A stretch of 64,000 nt of DNA from assembly GCA_031430595.1 (NCBI GenBank), contig JANPBU010000047.1:87971-151970 (forward strand), given 5' to 3'. The stretch comes from JANNBN01 sp031430595. GTDB taxonomy: Bacteria; Actinomycetota; Acidimicrobiia; Acidimicrobiales; JANYDT01. The notes under the pieces are model-generated. The model had not been told where the DNA came from. It did not search any database and was given only the letters and a program-made list of their open reading frames with translations. Positions 47,601 to 55,447 of this stretch are shown here, piece after piece (the stretch's first letter is position 1; the number at the start of each line of letters is the position of its first letter). Made by a program: the position numbers and the translations under genes.

Positions 47601-48692
47601 GTATTCCCCGAAAACCCGCCATTAATGAACTCCGGTGCGGTCTGAAACGCAATATTCGGATTGTTCGCCTCAACATACACACGCCTCGTCGCCTCAACAT
47701 TAATCGTCGGGTCAATAAACACCGGGAACACCGTCAACGGGTCACGCAACCAACCCATATCCGGCCGCGCAACCAACACATCACCATCCAACACCACACT
47801 CACCACCGCCTTACGAGTCCGGTCACGGTCGGCCGACGACGAATCCCACATTACACCCTGCGGCGCCGAAAACGCCACCTTCCCCGCCCCATCAACAAAC
47901 TCGATACCCGCCCCTGTCACCCTGGACTTCACACCCGTCAACGACAACTTCGACCGGAACTGCACCACCTCGTTCGCACCCGGACGATCGCCCAACGTCA
48001 ACACTTCCTTCACACCCGCCAACGTGACCTTCAACGACAACCCCGAACCTGCGCCGAACACCCCATCAAAATCGACGCCCTTCCCTCCAACACGCCCTTT
48101 CTGATTTGCGGCCTTAACCACCTTCGAAACCCCAAGCTTGTTGCCCTTAGCTGCAACATCAACCTTGCCTCCAACCCCACCAAGTCCAGGAACCACAGCA
48201 ACCACCATCTCCGGTGTAAGCCGCAACACCCACACCATCGGCCCCCACCAACTCAAGAACAACACCATCAGGCTTCGCATCAACCGCAAACGACGCCACC
48301 ACCGACCCAACCCGGCTCTCAACCCGCCCAGCCCGCGCTCCGACACCCGGCTTCACATCCTCAGGAACACCCGCCGAACCACCAACAGCGATCCGTTTCT
48401 CAACCTTCCCGTCCACCCGCCTCACCGAAATCGACCCATCCGAACCCTCACCGACAACCACCTCACCAGGCTTCACCGTGTCAGCCAAACCATCCGACAC
48501 ACCTAACGCACCACCACTGGGCCCAACCTCAGCTTTCGAAGCTGGAACCGTCACCTCCGGAGACGCCCCCGATCCAGGCTTCGCAGACTGCGCCACACCC
48601 GTCAACTCACCAGAAACAACCAACAGCCCGACACCCAAGACAACCACCGAAAGCAAACGAGAAGAACGCCCAACAATCCTTTCGTAAACCAA
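44637..48692 (-). pseudogene. Giant exported multi-domain surface protein with two frameshifts
   Basis: Three minus-strand frames join into one ~1350-aa protein: 48692 (TTG, signal peptide RLLSVVVLGVGLLVVSG) to about 48230; 48231 to about 45251; 45255 to 44637. The first break needs removal of one base near the GGG at 48229-48231, the second insertion of one base in the five-C run at 45251-45255. Domains: signal and low-complexity start; a DNRLRE-like jelly roll (FPVFIDPT ... FDVDVTDWVKGWIDNPATNFGLRM) that is split by two CBM-like modules each beginning with an N-x-x-F motif; a third such module; Gly/Pro linker PGGGGGGPTQPPAPDG; a Cys-containing lectin-like end with TQRWFDAK. Might also be sequencing error in homopolymers. 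Confidence 0.75.
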
Positions 48693-48778
48693 CCCTTAAC
48701 CGCACCATACACACCACCGACCAACCACGCCACAACACCCAGAGAAAAACTGTCCACGAACGCCAGTCAGGCTCATCC

Positions 48779-48820
48779 ATCCGTCACTTAGGCTGGCAAA
48801 ACCCTCCGTAAGTGACGGAT
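48779..48820. repeat. 42-bp palindromic repeat, copy d
   Basis: Arms ATCCGTCACTTAGG / CGTAAGTGACGGAT (one mismatch), loop CTGGCAAAACCCTC, same as copy c. Followed at 48825-48838 by a second copy of its last arm (AAGTGACGGATCAAC twice in a row). Lies between the giant protein gene and glmM. Confidence 0.92.
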
Positions 48821-48834
48821 CAACAAGTGACGGA

Positions 48835-50220
48835 TCAACCGGCGAACGTGCAATCACGCTCGACGATTGCTACCAAACGCTGGGTTGCTGATTGGGCCAT
48901 TTCCGTGGTCGGAGCTTCGACCATCACTCGCACCATGGGTTCGGTTCCGCTCGGACGAATCAACACCCGGCCGAGCCCGGCCAACTCAGACTCGACCACG
49001 GCTGCTTCAGCCCACAGCGCTGAAGCCCCTTCCAACTTGGACCGATCAACCCCGCGAACGTTATGCAAAATCTGCGGAAGACGCACCATGATCGACGCTA
49101 AATCGGCGAGCGACCGCCCGGTTCGAACCATCAGGTCCATCACCATCAAACCGGTCAACAAACCATCGCCGGTCGACGACACATCGGTGAAAATCACATG
49201 CCCGGATTGTTCGCCACCCAACGTGAATTTGCCACTCTCAAGCGCCTCAAGAACGTACCGATCACCAACCTGCGTTTCAACCACGTTGACACCACGTTCG
49301 GCCATCGCCAACTTGAACCCAAGGTTGGTCATCACCGTCACCACCACGGTGTCATCAACCAAACGGCCAGTCGAGCGGAGGTCATCGGCCAACATCGCCA
49401 TAATTTGGTCACCGTCAATGATCACGCCATCGGCATCTACGGCCAGACAACGGTCTGCGTCACCATCGAAACCGAGGCCAAGGTTCGCTCCATGCTCCAA
49501 GACAGCCGCCGCCAAGTTCTGAAGATGCGTTGACCCGCAGTCTTCATTGATGTTGGTTCCTGTCGGCTCATTATGAAGTACCACTACTTCTGCGCCTAAG
49601 GATGAGACAATCGGGCCGGCAAGCGTCGATAACGCACCGTTCGCGGTATCAAGCACCACTTTCAATCCCGCGAGATTCCGACCGCTCAACGCATCGTTCA
49701 TGGCGGTTGCAAACGCATCGGTAGCCATCGCGCCATCAGCGATTTGAGAGCCAACCCCGCTCCCAGCCACCGCTACACCAGTGTCCATTCCGGTTAGCAG
49801 GCCCGTGTAGATCGCATCGATCTCACGTTCGGTTGCATCATCAAGCTTACGACCACCGACCTGAAAGAACTTGATTCCGTTATCTTGAAACGGATTGTGG
49901 CTGGCGGAAATCATCGCAGCCGGAACCCGCCGTTGTGCCGAAGCAAGCGCGACTGCCGGGGTGGGAAGCACCCCAAGATCGACGACATTTGCACCCTCCG
50001 CCATGATTCCGGCGGCCAACGCAGCAAACATCAACGGGCCCGATTGGCGGGTATCGCAACCAATCAAGAACGTCACCGGGCCCTCGTTCGCATCGTGGCG
50101 ACCGAGTACCCGGGCCGCGGCCCGCCCAAGAGCCATCACAACTTCGGGGGTCAGTTCAGAATTTGCGACGCCGCGAACACCGTCGGTTCCGAAGCGGGGG
50201 ATGTCAGCTGCCACAGCCAT
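48835..50220 (-). CDS. glmM: Phosphoglucosamine mutase
   Basis: 461 aa. FGTDGVRGVAN start, catalytic S107 in ISASHNP, Mg loop DGDADR near 255, GGEQSGH and the phosphate-binding RPSGTEPMVRVMVE. Makes GlcN-1-P for UDP-GlcNAc. Downstream of rpsI (132 bp). In Mycobacterium this gene leads on toward glmS and acpS; here a foreign cassette comes first. Confidence 0.95.
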   Translation of the reverse strand: MAVAADIPRFGTDGVRGVANSELTPEVVMALGRAAARVLGRHDANEGPVTFLIGCDTRQSGPLMFAALAAGIMAEGANVVDLGVLPTPAVALASAQRRVPAAMISASHNPFQDNGIKFFQVGGRKLDDATEREIDAIYTGLLTGMDTGVAVAGSGVGSQIADGAMATDAFATAMNDALSGRNLAGLKVVLDTANGALSTLAGPIVSSLGAEVVVLHNEPTGTNINEDCGSTHLQNLAAAVLEHGANLGLGFDGDADRCLAVDADGVIIDGDQIMAMLADDLRSTGRLVDDTVVVTVMTNLGFKLAMAERGVNVVETQVGDRYVLEALESGKFTLGGEQSGHVIFTDVSSTGDGLLTGLMVMDLMVRTGRSLADLASIMVRLPQILHNVRGVDRSKLEGASALWAEAAVVESELAGLGRVLIRPSGTEPMVRVMVEAPTTEMAQSATQRLVAIVERDCTFAG

Positions 50221-50352
50221 ATTCGACCTTCATTCAGTTCGCACGTCAAGCCCTTGTTCGGGGTAAAGAAACAGCCGCCGCCCAAACCCAACCGGGAAGG
50301 AACGACGGCCGCAAACCGTGGCGGGCAAATAAGTGCCCTGCCCGGCCGGAAA

Positions 50353-50745
50353 TCAGCGCTTCGAGTACTGAGGAGCCTTACGAGCTTTCTTGAGGCCGTA
50401 TTTCTTCGATTCTTTCTTTCGGTCGTCACGGGTCAAGAAACCAGCTTTACGCATGGTTGGGCGTGACTCTTCGTCGAGAACAACCAGTGCACGGGCAATG
50501 CCCATACGAAGGGCACCGGCTTGGCCAGCGATTCCGCCGCCGTCCATGGTTACAGCAACGTCGTACTTCTCAACTGCATCAATCGCCACGAGAGGAGCAA
50601 GAGCAGTCATGCGAAGCAGTTCACTCGGGAGGTAATCGGTGATGTCACGACCGTTAATGGTGACCTTGCCGGTACCTTCACGGAGTGAAACACGGGCAAT
50701 TGCACGCTTTCGGCGGCCAGTTGATTGGACCAGGGGTTTCGACAC
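50353..50745 (-). CDS. rpsI: 30S ribosomal protein S9
   Basis: 130 aa. GRRKRAIARVSLREGTG, VTMDGGGIAGQAGALRMGIARALV and the conserved basic end RKKESKKYGLKKARKAPQYSKR. 26 bp after rplM. Confidence 0.98.
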   Translation of the reverse strand: MSKPLVQSTGRRKRAIARVSLREGTGKVTINGRDITDYLPSELLRMTALAPLVAIDAVEKYDVAVTMDGGGIAGQAGALRMGIARALVVLDEESRPTMRKAGFLTRDDRKKESKKYGLKKARKAPQYSKR

Positions 50746-50771
50746 GATGTTTCCTTCGGCTTCTTTGCGAC

Positions 50772-51239
50772 TCAGGCTTGGGGCTTGCGGCGGGCTTGTG
50801 GGAGTTCAAGTTTCACGGGCTGTTGGGCTTCGTGAGGATGCGTGGCACCCGAGTACACCTTGAGCTTGCGCAGCTGCTGGCGGCCAAGGCTGTTCTTCGG
50901 GAGCATTCCTTTGACGGCTTGACGAATGACTTCGTCTGGCTTGGTAGCCAAGCGATCGGTCATCGAATACTGCTTGATGCCGCCCGGGTAACCCGAATGC
51001 GTGAAGAAGAAGGTCTTCGCGGCCTTACCCGTTTCCATGTACACCTTTGAAGCATTAATGATCACAATGTGGTCACCGGTGTCAACGTGAGGCGAATAGA
51101 TCGGCTTGTGCTTCCCTTTGAGGCGCATGGCCACTTCGGTCGCCAAGCGACCAAGTGTGAGATCGGTTGCGTCGATCTCGAACCAGGTTCGGGTGATGTC
51201 GGATTGTTTCGGGCTGAACGTACGCACGTGCAGGACCAT
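50772..51239 (-). CDS. rplM: 50S ribosomal protein L13
   Basis: 155 aa from ATG 51239 with an AGAGAG site. WFEIDATDLTLGRLAT, HSGYPGGIKQ, VKGMLPKNSLGRQQLRKLKVYSG. Heads the rplM-rpsI pair. Confidence 0.97.
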   Translation of the reverse strand: MVLHVRTFSPKQSDITRTWFEIDATDLTLGRLATEVAMRLKGKHKPIYSPHVDTGDHIVIINASKVYMETGKAAKTFFFTHSGYPGGIKQYSMTDRLATKPDEVIRQAVKGMLPKNSLGRQQLRKLKVYSGATHPHEAQQPVKLELPQARRKPQA

Positions 51240-51361
51240 CTCTCTTTGAAGCGCTGGGAACTCACAGCCTGGGAGGGCATCTACCCGTCCTTGCGTGAGC
51301 CGTGAAAGGTTAGCGGATTTTGCGGCAGCCTAAAAACGCACCCGACCCCCACCCGCTTAAT

Positions 51362-51398
51362 TGGAGGAAATCCGGCTTGTTAAGCCGGATTTCCTCCA
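51362..51398. other. Perfect 17-bp hairpin between rplM and the NagZ-like gene
   Basis: TGGAGGAAATCCGGCTT / AAGCCGGATTTCCTCCA with loop GTT. No T-run on either side, so not a typical terminator. Lies 123 bp upstream of rplM and 51 bp upstream of the divergent gene. Confidence 0.8.
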
Positions 51399-51448
51399 TT
51401 TAGTGGTGGCCTAACCTCTCGTGCATCGGAATCTCTCGTCGTTTCTCG

Positions 51449-52585
51449 TTGTCTGCCACAGTTCTTTCTGGTGCCGTGCTTTCTGGTGCCGTTATTGCCG
51501 GATTGGCGGTCCCGGACGCCGTCATGGCCAAAACCGCCACGTCGACGCCATCAGTTGTCACCGGTTCCCCTTGCACCGCAGCCCCAAAGCTCAGCCAACG
51601 AGCCAAACTGCGCCAACTCGTGGTCGTGGGCTTTCGCACCGAGTCGGCGGCTGAACTCAAAAAGGTGGCGGCTACCGGCGTGGGCGGCTTCATGCTGCTC
51701 GGCAACTATTCTACCCCGACCGCCATCGCCTCTGATGTCAGCCCTCGGCTAACGGCCATCAAGTCTGGGGTCTCCTCGACATCACCAACCCAACCCTGGA
51801 TCGCCGTTGACGAGGAAGGCGGTCGCGTTCAGCGCCTTGTCGGTCTCGGTCGTGTCCCGTCGGCTCGATTGCTCGCAAAACAAACGCCGTCCGACATCAC
51901 CAAAATGGTCGCCACGCATGCGGCCGGAATGCGAGCGCTCGGCTTCAACCTCAACTTCGCACCGGTTCTTGATCTCGATAATCGAGTTGACGGTGTTATT
52001 GCGTCCCGATCTTTTTCGTCTGACCCGATCACCGCCTGGAATAGCGCCTCGGCCTATGCCGCTGGTCTGACGGCGCAGAACGTGACCCCCGTGTATAAAC
52101 ACTTTCCGGGTCACGGAACCGCTAACGGTGATTCACACAAAGTACTGCCGACAACCAAGCCCCTTGCAACGTTGAAGGCAGGTGAGTTAACCCTGTTTCA
52201 GAAGGCCATCGACCAGCGAACCGACCAACAAACGTTGATGATCATGGTCGGGCACCTCATCGTTCCGGGTTTGTCGAGTAGCAAAACCACACCGACCTCA
52301 GCCGACCCTACGACGTACCGGTTACTTCGCTCGATGGGATTTACGGGTGTTGCGATTACCGATGCGCTTGACATGAACGCCCTCTCTGGTTTTGGAACCA
52401 TCGGGCAACGTGCGGCAGCAGCGATGATTGCGGGTGCCGATGTGGTTCTTCTAACGACGGTGAGTCAGTTGGAAGACACCGTTGACGAACTCGATGCTGC
52501 CGTAACCACCGGGCGCTTATCGGCAACTCGAATTGACGAAGCGTGGCAGCGGGTGTGGTGCCACAAAGTGTCGGCCCCCAAGTAA
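51449..52585 (+). CDS. Exported beta-N-acetylhexosaminidase, GH3 (NagZ-like)
   Basis: 378 aa from TTG 51449, the first canonical start; in frame upstream the DNA reads IGISRRFSLSATVL with no ATG/GTG/TTG, so the true N-terminus is uncertain. Hydrophobic signal up to AVMAKTAT. GH3 domain: IAVDEEGGRVQRLV, GFNLNFAPVLDLD, KHFPGHGTANGDSH (His/Asp dyad of NagZ) and nucleophile Asp in GVAITDALDMNAL. Trims GlcNAc or GlcNAc-anhydroMurNAc from cell-wall fragments outside the membrane. Confidence 0.82.
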   Translation: MSATVLSGAVLSGAVIAGLAVPDAVMAKTATSTPSVVTGSPCTAAPKLSQRAKLRQLVVVGFRTESAAELKKVAATGVGGFMLLGNYSTPTAIASDVSPRLTAIKSGVSSTSPTQPWIAVDEEGGRVQRLVGLGRVPSARLLAKQTPSDITKMVATHAAGMRALGFNLNFAPVLDLDNRVDGVIASRSFSSDPITAWNSASAYAAGLTAQNVTPVYKHFPGHGTANGDSHKVLPTTKPLATLKAGELTLFQKAIDQRTDQQTLMIMVGHLIVPGLSSSKTTPTSADPTTYRLLRSMGFTGVAITDALDMNALSGFGTIGQRAAAAMIAGADVVLLTTVSQLEDTVDELDAAVTTGRLSATRIDEAWQRVWCHKVSAPK

Positions 52586-52667
52586 CACCGAGCAGCTGAA
52601 TCACATTTCATAAGCGAGCATTCATACAGGGTCGTTCGGCCTATCGACCAGCACACCTAGAGCAACA

Positions 52668-53933
52668 ATGCTAGCCACCGTGATTCGATTTCTTGCCTGG
52701 CTGGCGAACTGGTGGTCGCTACTCGCTATGGTACTGGCAGCAACTTGGTGGTCGGTTCGAGCCTGGAAACGCTCGGGCAGTAGCACCAAGAAAAAGATCA
52801 ACTCGGTCATCATTGCTGGATGTGTTGGTTACGTAGGCGTACAGATGATCCCAATGACTTGGAAGGCTCAGCATCATCGAGAACGAGCAAGGTCGATGGA
52901 TGTTCGCTTTGTCGAGACACCGCACCTGTTAAGCGCGATGCCAGAGGTGGCTGCGTTTCTCGCCACCGTCGCGCCAAACCAGAAGCCATTCGCCCGGGTC
53001 TTTACCGTTGACGACCAAGTGGTGGTCTCGATGGTTCGTCGGCAAAGCAATCGTGATCTAAGCGTTGCGATCGACACGCTCATTGCAGACGTGTCTTCGA
53101 CAAGAATTTCAGCGGGCGAACTTGGAGGCACAGCTGCTTGTCAGGGCCTCGGAAGTGGTGCGATCTGCGGATGGACAAACTATGGGATCACAGGAACAAT
53201 CTCAAGCAAATCAATGACCCCCGAGTTGCTTGGCCAACAGCTTCCCGCATTGAGAGGTCGGGTAGAGCAAAGAGTTGACCGATACCACCCGTACACGGAA
53301 GGCTTGAACTTCTCGCTTCTCATTCTCGGTTTAGTTCTGCTCGTTGTGGCGTGCACCATTTCTCACGAGCTCAGCCATGCCAGCTTCGCCCGTCTCCTCG
53401 GATGCGATGTATTGGTCATAAGTATCGGAGCAGGACGAACCTTGATCGACCGCGATTTTCGAGGCGTACGTGTACTTATAAAAATGATTCCGCTTGGTGG
53501 CTACGTGCAGAATGTTCACGGAAGTCACCGGGGTTACCGTTGGCGTCAAGCAATCATTAGTGCCGCCGGACCAATCGAAAATTTCGCTCTCGCCTTAGCT
53601 TTTTCCCAACTTCTTTCGCCGAACCACCCGACTGTCATATTGAACCTGGTAATGGGTGCTGTGAACCTCGTACCGTTTTCGAAATTCATACCCGATGCAG
53701 GCACACGCATCGGAACCGACGGATACCAAATGATTCAGGTTCTCACTGGTAAGCGAACATACAACCCCGATTCAGTAACCGCAGGCTTCGAGGTGCGAGC
53801 CGAGATAGCACTCGAACGAAATCGGCCCGAAATAGCTTCGCAATGGATCAACAACGGTTTGACAATTCACCCTAACAACCCTGCCCTACTCGAACTCCAG
53901 CAACAGGTTTCAGCGAGGCCGAATCTCGCCTGA
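52668..53933 (+). CDS. M50-family membrane metalloprotease (site-2 protease type)
   Basis: 421 aa. Two N-terminal spans (8-26 and 44-64), a 150-residue extracytoplasmic part, then spans with HELSH (233-237) and a distal NLVPFSKFIPDAGTRIGTDGYQM with the Asp ligand. Family cuts membrane-bound anti-sigma factors or signal peptides; substrate unknown. Start ATG 52668; 3' end overlaps the LacI gene by 24 bp. Confidence 0.85.
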   Translation: MLATVIRFLAWLANWWSLLAMVLAATWWSVRAWKRSGSSTKKKINSVIIAGCVGYVGVQMIPMTWKAQHHRERARSMDVRFVETPHLLSAMPEVAAFLATVAPNQKPFARVFTVDDQVVVSMVRRQSNRDLSVAIDTLIADVSSTRISAGELGGTAACQGLGSGAICGWTNYGITGTISSKSMTPELLGQQLPALRGRVEQRVDRYHPYTEGLNFSLLILGLVLLVVACTISHELSHASFARLLGCDVLVISIGAGRTLIDRDFRGVRVLIKMIPLGGYVQNVHGSHRGYRWRQAIISAAGPIENFALALAFSQLLSPNHPTVILNLVMGAVNLVPFSKFIPDAGTRIGTDGYQMIQVLTGKRTYNPDSVTAGFEVRAEIALERNRPEIASQWINNGLTIHPNNPALLELQQQVSARPNLA

Positions 53934-54947
53934 TCCTCGTGTAATGAGCGTAGTTGGAACAACAATCTGTCGAAAAGCTGAACGGTCACCATCGATGCGA
54001 GCAAAGAGTAATTCGGCTGCCACGTGGCCAAGCTGCAGCGGGTCTTGGGCAACAACAGTAATCCCAGGTTTCAAAAGATCGGCAAGTGTCACTTCATCAA
54101 AACCAACTAGCGCGATTGATCCTTCAAGTCCGCATGCGTGTAGGGCGCGAATTGCACCAATGGTCACCAAGTTTTGTGACGTAAAGATGGCGGTCGGCGG
54201 ATCGGTTTCACGCAACAGGTCGTGCAGTGCAGGTGCAGCTGCGTCACTTGACCTCAGACCTCGACGAACAAGCCGCTCGTCAAGGTTCAAACCGGCGACA
54301 CCTAGTGCTTCCACGTAACCGAGATAGCGTTGTTCTGCAGTAACGATTGATTCAAGATCACCGAGAAAACCGATGCGACGGTGACCAGCCTGTACGAGGT
54401 GGGTCACACCGGCGAACGCCCCCGCTGTGTTATCACTCACCACACTGTCAACATCTAACGAGGACGTGGGTCGGTCGACGAAAACGATCGGGGTGCCATT
54501 ACGTTGTTCGGCAACAAGGTATTCGTGATCTGTTCCAGCTGGAACCAAAATCATGCCGTCAACGTGTCGGCCGGAAAATGCGTTCACAAGATGTTGTTGG
54601 CGTTGCGGGTCTTCATCAGAGCTTCCAGCAAACACCAACATGCCTCTCGCGCTTGCGGCGTTTTCAATGGCCCGGTTCAGTGCCGACGAAAAAGGGTTGC
54701 CAACGTCTTCGAGAACAATCCCGATACTTGCTGTTGTACGACCCGTTCGTCGTAGGCTGCTCGCCGCCACGTCATGGCGATAGTTCAACTGACGCGCAGC
54801 CGTCATCACTTTCACTTCAACAGCCGCAGTGACCCCTTGCTCGCCATTGATCACCCGCGAAACCGTTTTGAGGCTTACGCCCGCCAGGTCAGCAACGTGG
54901 CGCATCGTGGGCCGCATGCCACGTCGAGCCGTTTCAAGGTCAGTCAT
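53910..54947 (-). CDS. LacI-family transcription regulator
   Basis: 345 aa. N-terminal helix-turn-helix MRHVADLAGVSLKTVSRVINGE at 15-36 with the LacI hinge, then a periplasmic-binding fold ending with FDEVTLADLLKPGITVVAQDPLQLGHVAAELL. Ligand unknown. A palindromic site lies just upstream (55011-55026), suggesting autoregulation. Confidence 0.92.
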   Translation of the reverse strand: MTDLETARRGMRPTMRHVADLAGVSLKTVSRVINGEQGVTAAVEVKVMTAARQLNYRHDVAASSLRRTGRTTASIGIVLEDVGNPFSSALNRAIENAASARGMLVFAGSSDEDPQRQQHLVNAFSGRHVDGMILVPAGTDHEYLVAEQRNGTPIVFVDRPTSSLDVDSVVSDNTAGAFAGVTHLVQAGHRRIGFLGDLESIVTAEQRYLGYVEALGVAGLNLDERLVRRGLRSSDAAAPALHDLLRETDPPTAIFTSQNLVTIGAIRALHACGLEGSIALVGFDEVTLADLLKPGITVVAQDPLQLGHVAAELLFARIDGDRSAFRQIVVPTTLITRGSGEIRPR

Positions 54948-55010
54948 CGTTTGCGACCCTGGAGACCGATTCCTGGAGATGTTGCAATTGTCACATAAAC
55001 AGTGTACCGG

Positions 55011-55026
55011 TTGACAACGTTGTCAA
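55011..55026. promoter_or_regulatory. LacI-type operator, perfect 16-bp palindrome
   Basis: TTGACAACGTTGTCAA with the central CG common to LacI-family operators, 64 bp upstream of the lacI-type gene. Also overlaps a TTGACA -35 match. Related site at 57863. Confidence 0.75.
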
Positions 55027-55042
55027 AAGCAGCGACGCCCCG

Positions 55043-55444
55043 CTATGACGCCAGCGCCACCCGGCCCATGATTCTGTCAACTTGAATCACTATCGCGACT
55101 CGTAACGGGTTTTCCCTCGGAACGCGGTATCGATCTGCGTACCGGGCGACTGCTTCAGCCACCTCGTTTGGGTCGCTCGAAACCGTGGCTCGGCCTTCAA
55201 GGGTCAACCACTGCCCACCGTCGACCTGGCAAATTGAAACCCGTGAATCAGCTGCCGCAAGAATGGCCTTACGAGCCCCGGCCGAGGTAATCACCCTCGC
55301 CGTTCGGGTACCAACATCGTAGGTAAAGCCAACCGGCGAAACATGGGGCGAACCGTCGGCACGCAACACCGTAAGCGTCGCAAGGTGACGCACAGTGAGA
55401 AACGATTGCACCTCGGTTGCAAGTGCATCGAGATCTAGCGCCAC
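55043..55444 (-). CDS. PPOX-class F420-dependent flavin/enzyme family protein
   Basis: 133 aa, pyridoxamine-phosphate-oxidase-like split barrel: FLTVRHLATLTVLRADGSPHVSPVGFTYD near 15-43, RKAILAAADSRVSICQVDGGQWLTLEGRATVS, YADRYR and a C-terminal strand. Resembles the Rv1155/TIGR03618 type that binds F420. Follows helD by 3 bp on the same strand. Confidence 0.83.
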   Translation of the reverse strand: MALDLDALATEVQSFLTVRHLATLTVLRADGSPHVSPVGFTYDVGTRTARVITSAGARKAILAAADSRVSICQVDGGQWLTLEGRATVSSDPNEVAEAVARYADRYRVPRENPLRVAIVIQVDRIMGRVALAS

Positions 55445-55447
55445 GGG

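Noticed and set aside
47486..48811. 441-aa plus-strand open frame
   Set aside because: Rich in Pro, His, Arg and Thr with no domain; it is the antisense of the GT-rich exported-protein gene.
50221..50352. Terminator after rpsI
   Set aside because: A GGGCA/TGCCC stem is present but short and without a T-run; too weak to support.
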